Shown: positions 40,637-50,922 of the stretch, piece by piece
Position numbering within the stretch: the first letter of the stretch is position 1
Layout of the letters: the number at the start of each line of letters is the position of its first letter
Source of the DNA: Bradyrhizobium sp. ISRA430
GTDB lineage: Bacteria; Pseudomonadota; Alphaproteobacteria; Rhizobiales; Xanthobacteraceae
Assembly (NCBI RefSeq): GCF_029909975.1
Contig: NZ_CP094516.1
Location: forward strand, 6,014,001 to 6,078,000
Direction of reading: 5' to 3'
DNA length: 64,000 nt
Translations under genes and position numbers: made by a program
The notes under the pieces: generated by a model
What the model was told of the DNA's origin: nothing
Databases searched by the model: none
What the model saw: only the letters and a program-made list of their open reading frames with translations

Positions 40637-42100
40637 CTAGCTCGGGATTGCCGGTTTCTTGCCGCGTCCGAGCGCGAATTGACCGACCGGGCCTTCGACG
40701 TGGAATTCGAGCCCCGTCATTCTTGCAAACAGATCGATGTTGCCGGTGCCAATGGCGCAGCCACCAAGGCCCATCTCGGTCGCCGCCAGGTAGAACGTCT
40801 GGATCAAATTGCCGACATCCTTCAGGATCAGCGAATATGCGATTGAGCTGTATTTCCAGGAGATCCGCCCAAAGCGCGCGGCGATCGTGATCAGGACCTG
40901 CGGCGGACCGGATGCGTCCATGGCAAATTCGGCCGCCATCGAGAGCGCCTGGAGCTGCGCTGCGGAGACGTCGATCGCGACCAGCGCGTGGCTGCCCGCG
41001 TCGTAGTGGTAGAGCCCACGTGCAAGCCCCTCGCAGTTCGAAACCGCCAGGTACAATTCAAGCTCATACGCGCTGCCTGCCGACGGATAGGGTCTTGCGC
41101 TGTAGGTGACCTCCGGACCGCGGTCAAAATTCGCGCGGATCTTCCATTCCGACAGCACGCGGGCTGTCGTGCCGAGAAATTGCGCGAGCTCGGCGAGCGT
41201 GACCGGATGCTGGTCGTCGAAATCCCGTATTGAATGGCGTTCGCGCAGCAGCTTCGCGAGGGGCGAGGCTGGCTTCGTGAAGAATTTGCCGAGGTCGATC
41301 TGCTTGCCGGGCCAGGGCGGACGCACCGCTGGCAGCGGTGGAACGACGCCCGCATAGGTGAACGAGCCGCCGACTGGATTGGCATGCCGGCCCTCCGTGC
41401 TCCGCGTGTGAAACACGAGATCATGGAAATCCCAGAGAACGAGATTGCCGTCGCCTTCATTCTCCCGAAGGCCGTCGCCGTCTTTCGCAGTGAGCTTGAT
41501 CAGCATCTGGCAATGAAGCAGCAATCCGAGCAGATTGAGGTTCAACGAGGCCGCGTGGCGGCGAAGCGTGCTGATCTTCCAAGGCCGCGACAGGGCCGCG
41601 AGGGTGGCCGCGATGGCGGGATCGCAGATCCGAAACAGCGCGCCGGCGCGCGGTGATTCCAGCACCATCTCGTTGCCGCGCCGGCGCAGATAGGCGAAGC
41701 GCGACAACACGATGGTATCACCGTTCCCCAGCTTTGCGGGTTGCGGCCAGTATTCGGCGACCTGCGGCTCGATGACCACGAGATCCTGTTCGTCGCGCGG
41801 AGAGGATAGGCGGTATTCGACAAGTCCGTGCCGCGCCAGTCGCTGCACCAGGGCATGAACCTGCTTCGCGAGGGCGCCCTTGCCGGCAAAGGAGACGAGC
41901 GGCAGGCCAGTGGCGAGCTGTCCGGCACGGGCGATCGCCGCCGTGCTGAATTGTCCCAGATTGATCGAATAGCCGCCCAAGGCAGCGGCGAGGCTTCCGT
42001 CCGCCTGCAGGTGAAGGGAAAAACGACCGTTCAGACGGGCGGAGATGACGGGCGCGATCTTCCTGGCCGGCTTTTTCCGGAAGTTGCGCAACGAGGCCAA
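40637..42100 (-). CDS. SagB/ThcOx-type dehydrogenase of azole RiPP biosynthesis
   Basis: 487 residues. The C-terminal half (about 281-487) is a nitroreductase-fold FMN enzyme: LLRERHSIRDF near the start, then ARPYPSAGSAYELELYLAVS, LILKDVGNLIQTFYLAATEM and the closing GLGGCAIGTGN. This matches SagB, which oxidises azolines to azoles. The N-terminal half (about 1-240) is a less conserved domain that may bind the peptide or the partner enzyme. It starts 3 bp after the YcaO gene, so the two are co-expressed. SagB-like proteins also occur in other RiPP types, but the context here is azole peptide. Confidence 0.9.
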   Translation of the reverse strand: MASLRNFRKKPARKIAPVISARLNGRFSLHLQADGSLAAALGGYSINLGQFSTAAIARAGQLATGLPLVSFAGKGALAKQVHALVQRLARHGLVEYRLSSPRDEQDLVVIEPQVAEYWPQPAKLGNGDTIVLSRFAYLRRRGNEMVLESPRAGALFRICDPAIAATLAALSRPWKISTLRRHAASLNLNLLGLLLHCQMLIKLTAKDGDGLRENEGDGNLVLWDFHDLVFHTRSTEGRHANPVGGSFTYAGVVPPLPAVRPPWPGKQIDLGKFFTKPASPLAKLLRERHSIRDFDDQHPVTLAELAQFLGTTARVLSEWKIRANFDRGPEVTYSARPYPSAGSAYELELYLAVSNCEGLARGLYHYDAGSHALVAIDVSAAQLQALSMAAEFAMDASGPPQVLITIAARFGRISWKYSSIAYSLILKDVGNLIQTFYLAATEMGLGGCAIGTGNIDLFARMTGLEFHVEGPVGQFALGRGKKPAIPS

Positions 42101-42103
42101 CCT

Positions 42104-44356
42104 TCAGGTGTGCGGAAGGAACGGCGTGAGTTCGCTTTCCAGCCGCGGGCGATCCAATAATCCGAGCTTCACCGGTACATCGTAAAGCCGGCCGGGCGCG
42201 AAGCGGCGATAGAAATGCCGCAAGCCCGGAACGAGCACCCTGACCACGGGGACCTCGACGTCGGGCCGCGTCTGGTCGAGCACGAGGAAATCATAGCCCG
42301 CGTCGGTGGCGATCTCGATGCAGGCATTGACCTGGTCGCGCGTATTGTCGTGAACCTTCAGGCTCGGTGCCGGCGGGACAATCGGATTGTCGCTGGGGAT
42401 CAAGAACGGATAATCGTCCAGTCGCAGCGGCGTGACGCCGTCGAGCGTCGGCTTCTCGCCACTTCCGCCGCCCATCATGCCAATCGACATGAACTGGGTC
42501 AGCTCGGTGAGGGACCGCAAGAGGGCTATGCGGCGATCGAAGTGCGAGCCGGAACCGAACTCGATATTTTCGTGTCCGTTCTGCATCCAGTGCGTGATCG
42601 CCACGTAAGAGGGAATGCCGAGATCGCTGGTGATGTCGAGCACCCAAAGCCTGCGCCCTGCATCGGCAAGCTGGGCCTGCAGATCCCGCACATAGGAATC
42701 GTCGAATTGCGTGAGGTCGACTTCGGCACGCTGCAGCTGGTTGTACCACCAGATGGCGTAGGCATCGCGTTCGACCAGTTCGAGGAAGCCTTGAACGATG
42801 GCTTCCTCGCGGGTGTTGCCGGCCGCGCATCCGTTGGAATCAGTATGGAAGCCGCCATAGAAGAAGTACAACAGGCCAGTCGGAAGATATTTGAAACGCT
42901 TGTCGCGAAACGACCAGACCGGCGACCACTCGGTCCTAGTCGATGGATCGAACGGCTCAGGAACCGGATGTGAATCGTCCGGCTGCGGGGCATACCTGTT
43001 TTGAAACTGCGCGTCGCTGAAAAACTGGATGTCGTTGGGAAGAAGAGCATCACCGGGAGCGAAATCGGCAAAGCGGCGCTTCGTCCTGATCTCGTCACCC
43101 TGGAAAATGCCCGAATAGCGTTCGATCGCCTCCATCAGCGCGCTGGCCTCGCCCTGCTCGGCTGTGGAACCCTTGCCGAAGCTGCCGCCGCTCAGTCCGG
43201 ATCTGAGCTGGTCGACGTTCCAGGCCGGCGCGGAGAAGTTATGGTACGCAAAAAAATTGGTGTTCATCGGCAGATCGGCCTCGATCCGCTCGAGCCGCGA
43301 AACGACGCCGGTCAACGGACTCACGTGTTTGCGGAACCGCGCTACGGTGGCTCGTGACGTCACGGTGCGGTACCCGCCGCTCGTCATGACGAGCTTTCTG
43401 CCCTCCGCAATTTCGATCGGTGCCGCCGCCCGGCGCGGATTCTGCAGCCTCTTGGCTCCGCAGGTCGGACACTGCGGGCGTTTCGCGACGTAGTGCTTGG
43501 CGATGACCGCCCCGGTCAGGTCCAGGCTCGCGATGTGGTCGCGCAGATCGGTGCGAAATCCCGAGGCGATCGCTTTGGCGATTTCAACAGCAGCGAAGTG
43601 GATGGCGATCTGTCCCACTGTGTCGCTGACCAGGGGCGATACGGCGACCGCTTGCGCCGGTCCGCGGTCGAGAAATCCCTTGATCTCCCGATTGCGTATC
43701 ATGCGATCGAACAGGCAGGTCCAGCAGGCGCTCTCGCCCGGCTTGAACACAGGCCCCACCAACGGAAACACGCCGGACGGCTGGACCAGCAGCCAGGGCG
43801 CCGCATCGCCCACGCGCTCCCCGTTCACCTCGGCGAGCCGCCGGTCGAGATAGTCGTTCACCAGCGTGATCGTGAGTTTGGGTGACCGCTTGGTGATTTG
43901 AACGCCGAGCTTGCTCAAGGCCGCGGCAAGTTCTTTGGCACCCTTGACATCGATCGATTCCACCCGCACGGGGCAATCGCGGAGATTCTGTTCCGCGATC
44001 TCGGCAGGCAGGCCGAGGCTCGCCCAATATCCATCAACGGTGCCATCGAATGCGCGCGATGCTCCTGTTACCGTTACGACGTATCGGCGCTCGAGCAGCC
44101 GCCTGATCGCTTCCTCGATCTTGTCGGCGGGAAAATTCTTCGAGAGCTGGCGAACGATCTCTGGCGCTTCTTTGCCATTTTTTCCGATCGCCGTGGCCAC
44201 CGCGCAATAGAGATCGCCGTGCAGGAAGAACTTGCGGTTCTCGGAGTAGAGACAGACCGCATCGGGAGGAATGAGATAGGCGGTGAAGTTCGGTGCGAAT
44301 CGCAAAATGCCCTTGCGGGTCTGCCTCGCTGCGCGGCTCTTGCCATTGACTGTCAT
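42104..44356 (-). CDS. Fused TOMM cyclodehydratase (E1-like leader-binding + YcaO)
   Basis: 750 residues in two parts. Residues 1 to about 330 form an E1-like/partner domain with a leader-binding N-terminus and two CxxC pairs for structural zinc (CWTC 211-214, CPTC 296-299). Residues about 345-750 are a YcaO domain: GKGSTAEQGEASALMEAIER at 395-414 and QGFLELVERDAYAIWW at 522-537 carry the ATP/Mg residues. The C-terminus ends LTPFLPHT, a Pro-x-x-Pro form of the proline-rich tail seen in these enzymes. YcaO phosphorylates the amide to cyclise Cys/Ser/Thr to azoline. It lies between the precursor gene and the SagB-like gene. Confidence 0.92.
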   Translation of the reverse strand: MTVNGKSRAARQTRKGILRFAPNFTAYLIPPDAVCLYSENRKFFLHGDLYCAVATAIGKNGKEAPEIVRQLSKNFPADKIEEAIRRLLERRYVVTVTGASRAFDGTVDGYWASLGLPAEIAEQNLRDCPVRVESIDVKGAKELAAALSKLGVQITKRSPKLTITLVNDYLDRRLAEVNGERVGDAAPWLLVQPSGVFPLVGPVFKPGESACWTCLFDRMIRNREIKGFLDRGPAQAVAVSPLVSDTVGQIAIHFAAVEIAKAIASGFRTDLRDHIASLDLTGAVIAKHYVAKRPQCPTCGAKRLQNPRRAAAPIEIAEGRKLVMTSGGYRTVTSRATVARFRKHVSPLTGVVSRLERIEADLPMNTNFFAYHNFSAPAWNVDQLRSGLSGGSFGKGSTAEQGEASALMEAIERYSGIFQGDEIRTKRRFADFAPGDALLPNDIQFFSDAQFQNRYAPQPDDSHPVPEPFDPSTRTEWSPVWSFRDKRFKYLPTGLLYFFYGGFHTDSNGCAAGNTREEAIVQGFLELVERDAYAIWWYNQLQRAEVDLTQFDDSYVRDLQAQLADAGRRLWVLDITSDLGIPSYVAITHWMQNGHENIEFGSGSHFDRRIALLRSLTELTQFMSIGMMGGGSGEKPTLDGVTPLRLDDYPFLIPSDNPIVPPAPSLKVHDNTRDQVNACIEIATDAGYDFLVLDQTRPDVEVPVVRVLVPGLRHFYRRFAPGRLYDVPVKLGLLDRPRLESELTPFLPHT

Positions 44357-44605
44357 CGGGTCAGCACGCTGATCCTATTGCTGTCACGTCCGATTGCCGG
44401 CACGGGGCGAACCATTGGTCCCGCCCGACTTGTACGCCGAGCTCGACCACCGGCATTCTTCGAAGAAGTTGGATCACACTCGCTCGCCATCGGCAAGCCG
44501 ACCGGCCAGGCCCGGCGAACGTTGCAACGAAAGCAAAAAAAATGGCCGGGGCGTTCGTGGCCCGGCCAATGAAATCGCGACGTGTCGACACACAGTCAGC
44601 AGGCG
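44357..44605. other. Gap between RiPP precursor and cyclodehydratase genes
   Basis: 249 bp. It holds the intrinsic terminator at 44535-44568 and presumably a ribosome-binding site or second promoter for the enzyme genes. I see no second precursor here. Confidence 0.55.
44535..44568 (-). terminator. Intrinsic terminator after the RiPP precursor gene
   Basis: On the minus strand: TGGCCGGG, a loop of about 10 nt, CCCGGCCA, then eight T (complement of the A run at 44535-44542). It begins 38 bp after the precursor stop and would end most transcripts before the cyclodehydratase gene. Confidence 0.85.
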
Positions 44606-45079
44606 TTAGCACCAGCGGCAGCGGCCCCACGATGCACAGCACCCTGCGCAGGAAACCCAGGGCACGCCTATGCCTATCCAACCAACGCCACAGCCGCCGC
44701 ATCCACCGCAGCCGAAGCCGCAGCGGCAACCTCTGCACGCCCTGCATCCGCCGCAGCCTCTGCAGCCTCCGCAACCTCTGGCGCCTCCGCAGCCATGGCA
44801 ACCACCGCATCCGCGCGCGAGCAGCACGCTGCCAGCGACGCTGCCATTGTCGATGAGATTGAGATGGAAGGTGGCGAGACTGACGTCGGCGAGTTCTTCC
44901 TCACTGAGCGTAGTCATGTGGCCGGGCGCGAAGTTCGGCCTTTGCTGCACGTCGCCGGTCGGCACGGCCGACGCCGCTGCGCTTCCAGCCAGCGAAAAAG
45001 TCAGGCCGGCTACTCCCAGCGCCGGTACCGCCGCTTTGGTCACTCGCCTCTTTTTCGAAGCTTGCTTCGCCCGCTGCAT
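44606..45079 (-). CDS. Cysteine-rich azole RiPP (TOMM) precursor peptide
   Basis: 157 residues. Residues 1-90 contain no Cys: a basic start (MQRAKQASKKRRVTKAAVPA), a hydrophobic signal-like segment (LGVAGLTFSLAGSAAASA), and an acidic recognition-like helix (LSEEELADVSLATFHLNLID). Residues 91-157 hold 18 Cys in CGG, CRGC and CGGC units, with a middle GVGWIGIGVPW and a tail CAGCCASWGRCRWC. Gly-Cys-rich cores of this form are substrates of YcaO enzymes in heterocycloanthracin-like and related families. The ribosome site GGAGG is 8 nt ahead of the ATG. The enzyme genes follow after a terminator. The final product is unknown. Confidence 0.88.
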   Translation of the reverse strand: MQRAKQASKKRRVTKAAVPALGVAGLTFSLAGSAAASAVPTGDVQQRPNFAPGHMTTLSEEELADVSLATFHLNLIDNGSVAGSVLLARGCGGCHGCGGARGCGGCRGCGGCRACRGCRCGFGCGGCGGCGVGWIGIGVPWVSCAGCCASWGRCRWC

Positions 45080-45304
45080 GGCCGCATCCTCCAGTTGGAA
45101 GAAGGATCTCTGAGAAGATGATCCTACGCCGGGCGACCAGGGCAGGCAAGATTCACGGATACACGAAATGTAATGAAGCTCGTTCAGATTGCATTCATCT
45201 TCATGAACGATGTCGCCGCAATTTCATCAACTGCACCGAGGATCCGCGCGCGTGAGCGGATTGCAACGGATGCGATTTGATGCGGTGCGCAATGGTCTGC
45301 CCGC
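45080..45304. promoter_or_regulatory. Divergent promoter region of RiPP precursor and VOC gene, with inverted repeat
   Basis: 225 bp. TCGTTCA (45180-45186) and TGAACGA (45204-45210) form a 7-bp inverted pair 17 bp apart, enclosing a smaller TTCAT-CTTC-ATGAA hairpin (45194-45207). This could be an operator for either gene. I cannot assign the regulator. Confidence 0.4.
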
Positions 45305-46183
45305 TTGAATGGGGAAACGAGCTTGGTCGATCAACTCGGACGCTTCGCCTGGTATGAGCTGCTGACGACGGACATGCCGGCAGCGGCGGCCTTTTATGGC
45401 AAGGTCGTCGGCTGGGCCGCGACGGATGCGTCTAGCCCGGAGCTGGCCTACACGCTGCTCAACGCAGGCGGCGCTCCGGTCGTTGGGCTCATGGAGCTTC
45501 CCGAAGAGGGGCTGCGAATGGGCGCAACGCCGAGATGGATCGGCTACGTCGCCGTCGATGACATGGATGCGAAGGCCGCGCAGATCCGCCGTCTTGGGGG
45601 CGCCATCCTGGTATCACCGACCGATAGCAATATCGGCCGAATTTCAGTGGCCGTCGATCCGCAAGGAGCGACGTTTGCGCTTGTCACCGGACTGACATAT
45701 GGCGAGCGGCAACCCGGCGGCTTGGACGAGCCCGGGCGCGTGGGCTGGCACGAGCTGCTGGCTGAAGACCGGACCAGGATCTTCCCGTTTTACGGCGAGC
45801 TTCTCGGCTGGCAGAGGGCCTCCGCTGAAGCCGATCCGGCAGACCTTTATGAAGTGTTTTCGGCGGCCGGGCAGACGATCGGCGGCATGCTCACCAAGCT
45901 TCCGAGCGTGTCGCAGCCCTGTTGGCTCTACTACTTCAATGTCGACGACATCGGCGCGGCCGCCGAGCGCGTCAATGCTGGCGGAGGCCGGGTCCTCCAG
46001 GGTCCGATCGCCTTGCCCGATGGCTGCTGGATCGTGCGATGCGCCGATCCCCAAGGCGCCCTGTTTGCGCTGCAGGGGCCTTGGGACCAGAAAGGCACCG
46101 AAGCCTCGGAAGTCAATTGGTCCGCAAGGTGGGGTTGTGTTGCTTCACAGGGCAGGGTGGTCCTTCACAAGACGAAGCGATAG
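45305..46183 (+). CDS. Two-domain VOC (glyoxalase/bleomycin resistance) family protein
   Basis: 292 residues, probably using a TTG start at 45305; another TTG (45323, LVDQLGRFAWYELLT) is possible, and no in-frame ATG precedes the domain. Two VOC modules: WYELLTTDMPAAAAFYGKVV (about 15-130) and HELLAEDRTRIFPFYGELLG (about 145-260). The domain partners (VAVDPQGATFALV and VRCADPQGALFALQ) show the usual Glu/Phe ends of each half. The last 30 residues after GPWDQKGTE do not look domain-like. Related proteins are often annotated as hydroxylase-linked; the substrate is unknown. Confidence 0.82.
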   Translation: MNGETSLVDQLGRFAWYELLTTDMPAAAAFYGKVVGWAATDASSPELAYTLLNAGGAPVVGLMELPEEGLRMGATPRWIGYVAVDDMDAKAAQIRRLGGAILVSPTDSNIGRISVAVDPQGATFALVTGLTYGERQPGGLDEPGRVGWHELLAEDRTRIFPFYGELLGWQRASAEADPADLYEVFSAAGQTIGGMLTKLPSVSQPCWLYYFNVDDIGAAAERVNAGGGRVLQGPIALPDGCWIVRCADPQGALFALQGPWDQKGTEASEVNWSARWGCVASQGRVVLHKTKR

Positions 46184-46389
46184 TGGCTGGATCTCCCGAG
46201 GGTGGCGCACTTCCTCGAGCAAAATGTGGGTCGCTCTTGAGCCGGTTGCTTAGGTCGATCTGTCCTAACCGCGCACATTCTTCACCCGCCCAACCGCGGA
46301 CATGCCGTCGCCTGGACATTCGCGTGCGACGCACCAACTCCAAGCCATGAATGCCAAGCTATGGATGGCCGTAGAGCGGGAGCCGTGAG

Positions 46390-46713
46390 ATGAACTCGTC
46401 AGCCGTACTTCTGCTTCGCGCCGGCCAAGTGCTCGAGATCAAGTTCCCAAAATTCACGCCGCGGATCACTTTCCACTCTGAACGCGAGCTAACCGTGGAA
46501 ACAGTGCCGGGCGATGACATCGGCTTCGCCGATACGGTTGAATATGAGGCAACCGTCATTCGCGATGGGCTCGTCATGCTCTCGTGGCAGGAACACATCG
46601 GAAGCACGATCGTTCACGTGCTCGATTTCACGTCAGGCATGGCACACACCGCGGTGACGCCGGCAAAAGGCGGGCTTATGCGTCTAACCGGTCCGATCGA
46701 AATCAAATCCTGA
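46390..46713 (+). CDS. MoaF-related small protein
   Basis: 107 residues with a calycin-like beta pattern: VLEIKFPKFTPRITFHSERE, then VMLSWQEHIGSTIVHVLDFT and a final MRLTGPIEIKS. The W-x-E...STVVHV phrase is that of the MoaF N-terminal-like family, which may bind small ligands. It follows the VOC gene by 206 bp on the same strand. The function is not established. Confidence 0.65.
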   Translation: MNSSAVLLLRAGQVLEIKFPKFTPRITFHSERELTVETVPGDDIGFADTVEYEATVIRDGLVMLSWQEHIGSTIVHVLDFTSGMAHTAVTPAKGGLMRLTGPIEIKS

Positions 46714-46859
46714 TTGCGATCCTGCTGCAGCGAAGGATCTTCGCCTTCCCGGATAGTTCATCATGGCGTCGCGGCGAAGCCGTATTGCCCACCTTCATCG
46801 GTCGCGGTGCGCCATTGCACTGATCTTGCCTCCGCTGCAGCACAGGCTCAACGACCGCC

Positions 46860-47882
46860 TCACCGCCACCCAAGCGCCGGCGCGACATGCGTCAGAATCG
46901 CTTCGATCGCATGCGCGCAGTAGGCGACGCCGAGCTGGTTGGGCACGGTCAAGAGCAAGGTGTCGGCCTCGGCGATGGCCTCGTCCTTGCGTAGCTGCTC
47001 GACGAGCACATCGGGCTCGGCGGCATAACTGCGGCCGAAGATTGCCCGCGTGCGCGGATCGATGAAACCGATCTGATCTTCCTCTTCGCGCCCGCCGCCG
47101 AAATAGGCGCGATCGCGATCGTCGACCAGCGCGAAGATGCTGCGGCTGACCGAGACCCGCGGCTCGCGGGCATGGCCGGCTTCCTTCCAGGCGGCACGAT
47201 AAGCGCGGATCTGGGCGGCCTGCTGCACATGGAAGGCTTCGCCGGTCTCGTCGTTCTTCAGCGTCGAGCTCTGCAGGTTCATGCCGAGCTTGGCCGCCCA
47301 GACGGCAGTGGCGTTCGAGCCCGCACCCCACCAGATCCGCTCGCGCAGGCCTTGCGAATGCGGTTCGAGCCGCAGCAGTCCCGGCGGATTTGGAAACATC
47401 GGCTGCGGATTGGGCTCTGCAAATCCTTCGCCGCGCAGGAGGTCGAGAAAGACTTCCGCGTGGCGCCGGCCCATGTCGGCGTCGCTCTGGCCGTCGGCCG
47501 GCCGGTAGCCGAAATAGCGCCAGCCATCGATCACCTGCTCGGGGGAGCCGCGGCTGATGCCGAGCTGCAGCCGGCCGCCGGCGATGAGATCGGCGCTGCC
47601 GGCATCCTCCACCATGTAGAGCGGGTTCTCGTAGCGCATGTCGATCACGGCCGTCCCGATCTCGATGCGGCTGGTCCTCGCGCCGACGGCGGCGAGCAGC
47701 GGAAATGGCGAGGCAAGCTGGCGCGCGAAATGATGGACACGGAAATAGGCGCCGTCCGCGCCGAGCTCTTCCGCTGCCACAGCGAGCTCGATCGATTGCA
47801 GCAGCGTGTCTGCAGCCGAGCGGGTCTGCGACTGTGGCGAGGGCGTCCAGTGTCCGAAGGAGAGGAATCCGATTTTCCTCAT
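46860..47882 (-). CDS. LLM-class flavin-dependent oxidoreductase
   Basis: 340 residues of the luciferase-like TIM barrel: IGFLSFGHWTP at the N-terminus, FRVHHFARQLASPFPLLAAV, RIEIGTAVIDMRYENPLYMV and the phosphate-binding GGRLQLGISRGSPEQ. This family uses FMNH2 or F420 to oxidise small substrates with oxygen. No reductase partner is adjacent. The substrate is unknown. Confidence 0.87.
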   Translation of the reverse strand: MRKIGFLSFGHWTPSPQSQTRSAADTLLQSIELAVAAEELGADGAYFRVHHFARQLASPFPLLAAVGARTSRIEIGTAVIDMRYENPLYMVEDAGSADLIAGGRLQLGISRGSPEQVIDGWRYFGYRPADGQSDADMGRRHAEVFLDLLRGEGFAEPNPQPMFPNPPGLLRLEPHSQGLRERIWWGAGSNATAVWAAKLGMNLQSSTLKNDETGEAFHVQQAAQIRAYRAAWKEAGHAREPRVSVSRSIFALVDDRDRAYFGGGREEEDQIGFIDPRTRAIFGRSYAAEPDVLVEQLRKDEAIAEADTLLLTVPNQLGVAYCAHAIEAILTHVAPALGWR

Positions 47883-48160
47883 GAGGGCAATCTATGGATG
47901 TTCGGGAGGGGGTAGCGCTGCAAGGTTGTTTGGACTGTCTTGGTTTGTCAGATTCACCCTCCAGGAGTGGTAGCCGGCACGTTCATACCTTCGCATGTGC
48001 TCCCGCGAAGAATAGGATCATACCCAATCTGGTACTTGTCGGCTTTCCGATTCATTGTAATCTCGGATCATGCGGCACTCGCATGGCTGTTGCCCAAAAA
48101 GGGCAGGCATCACCATAACAGGAGCGAACCAACGCGCCGGTTTTTGGGATCGAGACCGAC
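47883..48160. other. Divergent intergenic region, 278 bp
   Basis: Between the LLM oxidoreductase gene and the acyl-CoA ligase operon. It should hold the operon promoter. No repeat family member, RNA gene or clear -35/-10 pair is evident. Confidence 0.5.
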
Positions 48161-50127
48161 ATGGCCGGTGGCGGATCGTTTGACACGTTCCCCAAATTGC
48201 TGCTGCGAAACGCCGCGCAGTTTGGCACGCGTCCGGCGTTTCGCCACAAGGATCTCGGCATCTGGCAGAGCTGGACATGGGCTCAAGTTGCCGAGATTGT
48301 GCGTAGCTATGCCGCGGGCTTGCATCGGCTTGGCTTGCGAGCGGGCGACACGATCGCCGTAGTCGGGTCCAATCGGCCGAAGCTTTACTGGACCATGATG
48401 GCAGCGCAGGCGCTGCGCGCCGTTCCTGTTCCGGTTTACGCGGATGCCGTGGCCGACGAGCTTGCTTTTGTGCTCGCTCACGCCGAGACGAAGTTTGTCG
48501 CAGCGCAAGATCAGGAGCAGGTCGACAAGGTCTTGTCGGTGTCCGATCGACTGCCGCAACTCGACAAGATTGTCTATGACGAGTCGCGCGGCCTTGATCG
48601 GTACGATCACAGCCAATCGATCGCCATCGCCGATGTCATCGAGGACGGCCGTGCGGCGCTTGCGGCTGATGCCGCGCTAGGTGAACGGATTGATGAATTC
48701 GTTCGAACGGGCAACGGTTCGGACATCGCGGTCGTCCTCTACACTTCGGGAACGACCGGCGCGTCGAAGGGCGTCATGCTGTCGACACGGGGCTGCATTG
48801 ACGCCGCAACCGATACCACGAGGTTCGACGGACTAACGCACGATGACGTGGTGCTTGCCTATCTGCCGCTGGCCTGGGTCGGCGATCATTACCTCAACTA
48901 TGTGCAAGGCCTTGTCGCCGGATTCTGCACGGCGTGTCCCGAGAGCGCAGACACGGTCGAGCAGGATCGACGTGAGATCGGACCAACCTTTTACTTTGCC
49001 CCGCCACGCGGTTTCGAGGCCATGCTGACGCGGCTGATGATCCGCATGGAGGATGCAACGCCGATCAAGCGGCGAATGTTCAACTACTTCATCGACGTTG
49101 CACGTCGGTATGGCGAGCAGGTTTTGACCGGAAAGCCGGCGCCGCTGTCAGGCCGGTTGCGCTATGCGCTCGGGCGCTTGCTGGTCTACGAGCCTCTCAA
49201 GAACGTTCTCGGCCTGTCTCGGGTGCGCGTCGCCTATACCGCTGGCGAGGCCATCGGACCGGATCTGTTCGCGTTCTATCGCGCGATCGGACTAAATCTG
49301 AAGCAACTCTACGGTCAGACCGAAGCGTTCCTTTACGTGACCTGTCAGGCTGATGGTGAGATCTACTCCGATACGGTTGGTCCGGCGGCGCCGAACGTCG
49401 ACATCCGCATCGCGGAATCGGGCGAAGTGCAGTTTCGCTCACCCGGCATGTTCATCGGCTATTTCAAGGATCAGGCAAAGACCGATGAAGCGATGACGTC
49501 CGACGGTTACGTCAAGACCGGCGATGCGGGCTTCTTCGACGAGAAGACCGGACATTTAAAGATCATCGATCGCGCGAAGGACGTCGGTCGGCTGGCCGAC
49601 GGTACGATGTTCGCGCCGAAGTACCTTGAGAACAAACTGAAGTTCTTTCCCAATATCAAGGAGGCGATCACGTTCGGCGACTCAAGGGAGTTCGTTTGCG
49701 CCATGCTCAATATCGACCCGGTCGCCGTTGCGAATTGGGCGGAACGCAACAACGTCGCGTACGGATCCTATCAGGAGCTTGCCGGGCATCCGCTGGTCTA
49801 CGACATGGTCGCGAAAGACGTTGCAGAGGTGAACTGCTCTCTCGTCAGGGAAAAGGTGCTTGCGGGCGCCCAGATTCGCCGCTTCCTGATCTTGCACAAG
49901 GAACTCGATGCCGATGATGGCGAGTTGACCCGCACGCAGAAGGTGCGCCGCCGGTTCGTCGCCGAACGCTATGCACCGCTGCTCTCGGCGCTCTACGACG
50001 GCTCGCCTGAGGCCGACATTTCCACTGAAGTCACCTTTGAGGACGGCCGCAAGGGTGCGATCGCGGCGCGGGTCAAGATTCGCGACATGCAGGCCACTGG
50101 CGCGGCGGAGTCTCTGGGGAAGGCCGC

Positions 50128-50131
<4 letters not shown>
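48161..50131 (+). CDS. AMP-dependent acyl-CoA synthetase/ligase
   Basis: 656 residues of the ANL adenylating family, long-chain fatty acyl-CoA synthetase branch. The phosphate-binding loop VLYTSGTTGASKGVML is at about residues 192-207. YGQTEAFLYVTCQADGEIYS, the TGDAGFFDEKTGHLKIIDRA hinge and the late KVRRRFVAERY follow. It activates a carboxylic acid to acyl-AMP and then acyl-CoA. The stop codon overlaps the ABC ATPase gene by 4 bp, so the ligase and the transporter are made together. This suggests that the imported compound is a carboxylate activated on entry. Confidence 0.92.
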
Positions 50132-50913
<782 letters not shown>

Positions 50914-50922
50914 GGAGCGCCC

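Noticed and set aside
44670..45113. Pro/His/Gln-rich plus-strand frame over the RiPP precursor
   Set aside because: It mirrors the Gly-Cys repeats of the precursor on the other strand; the precursor has a ribosome site, leader pattern and enzyme partners.
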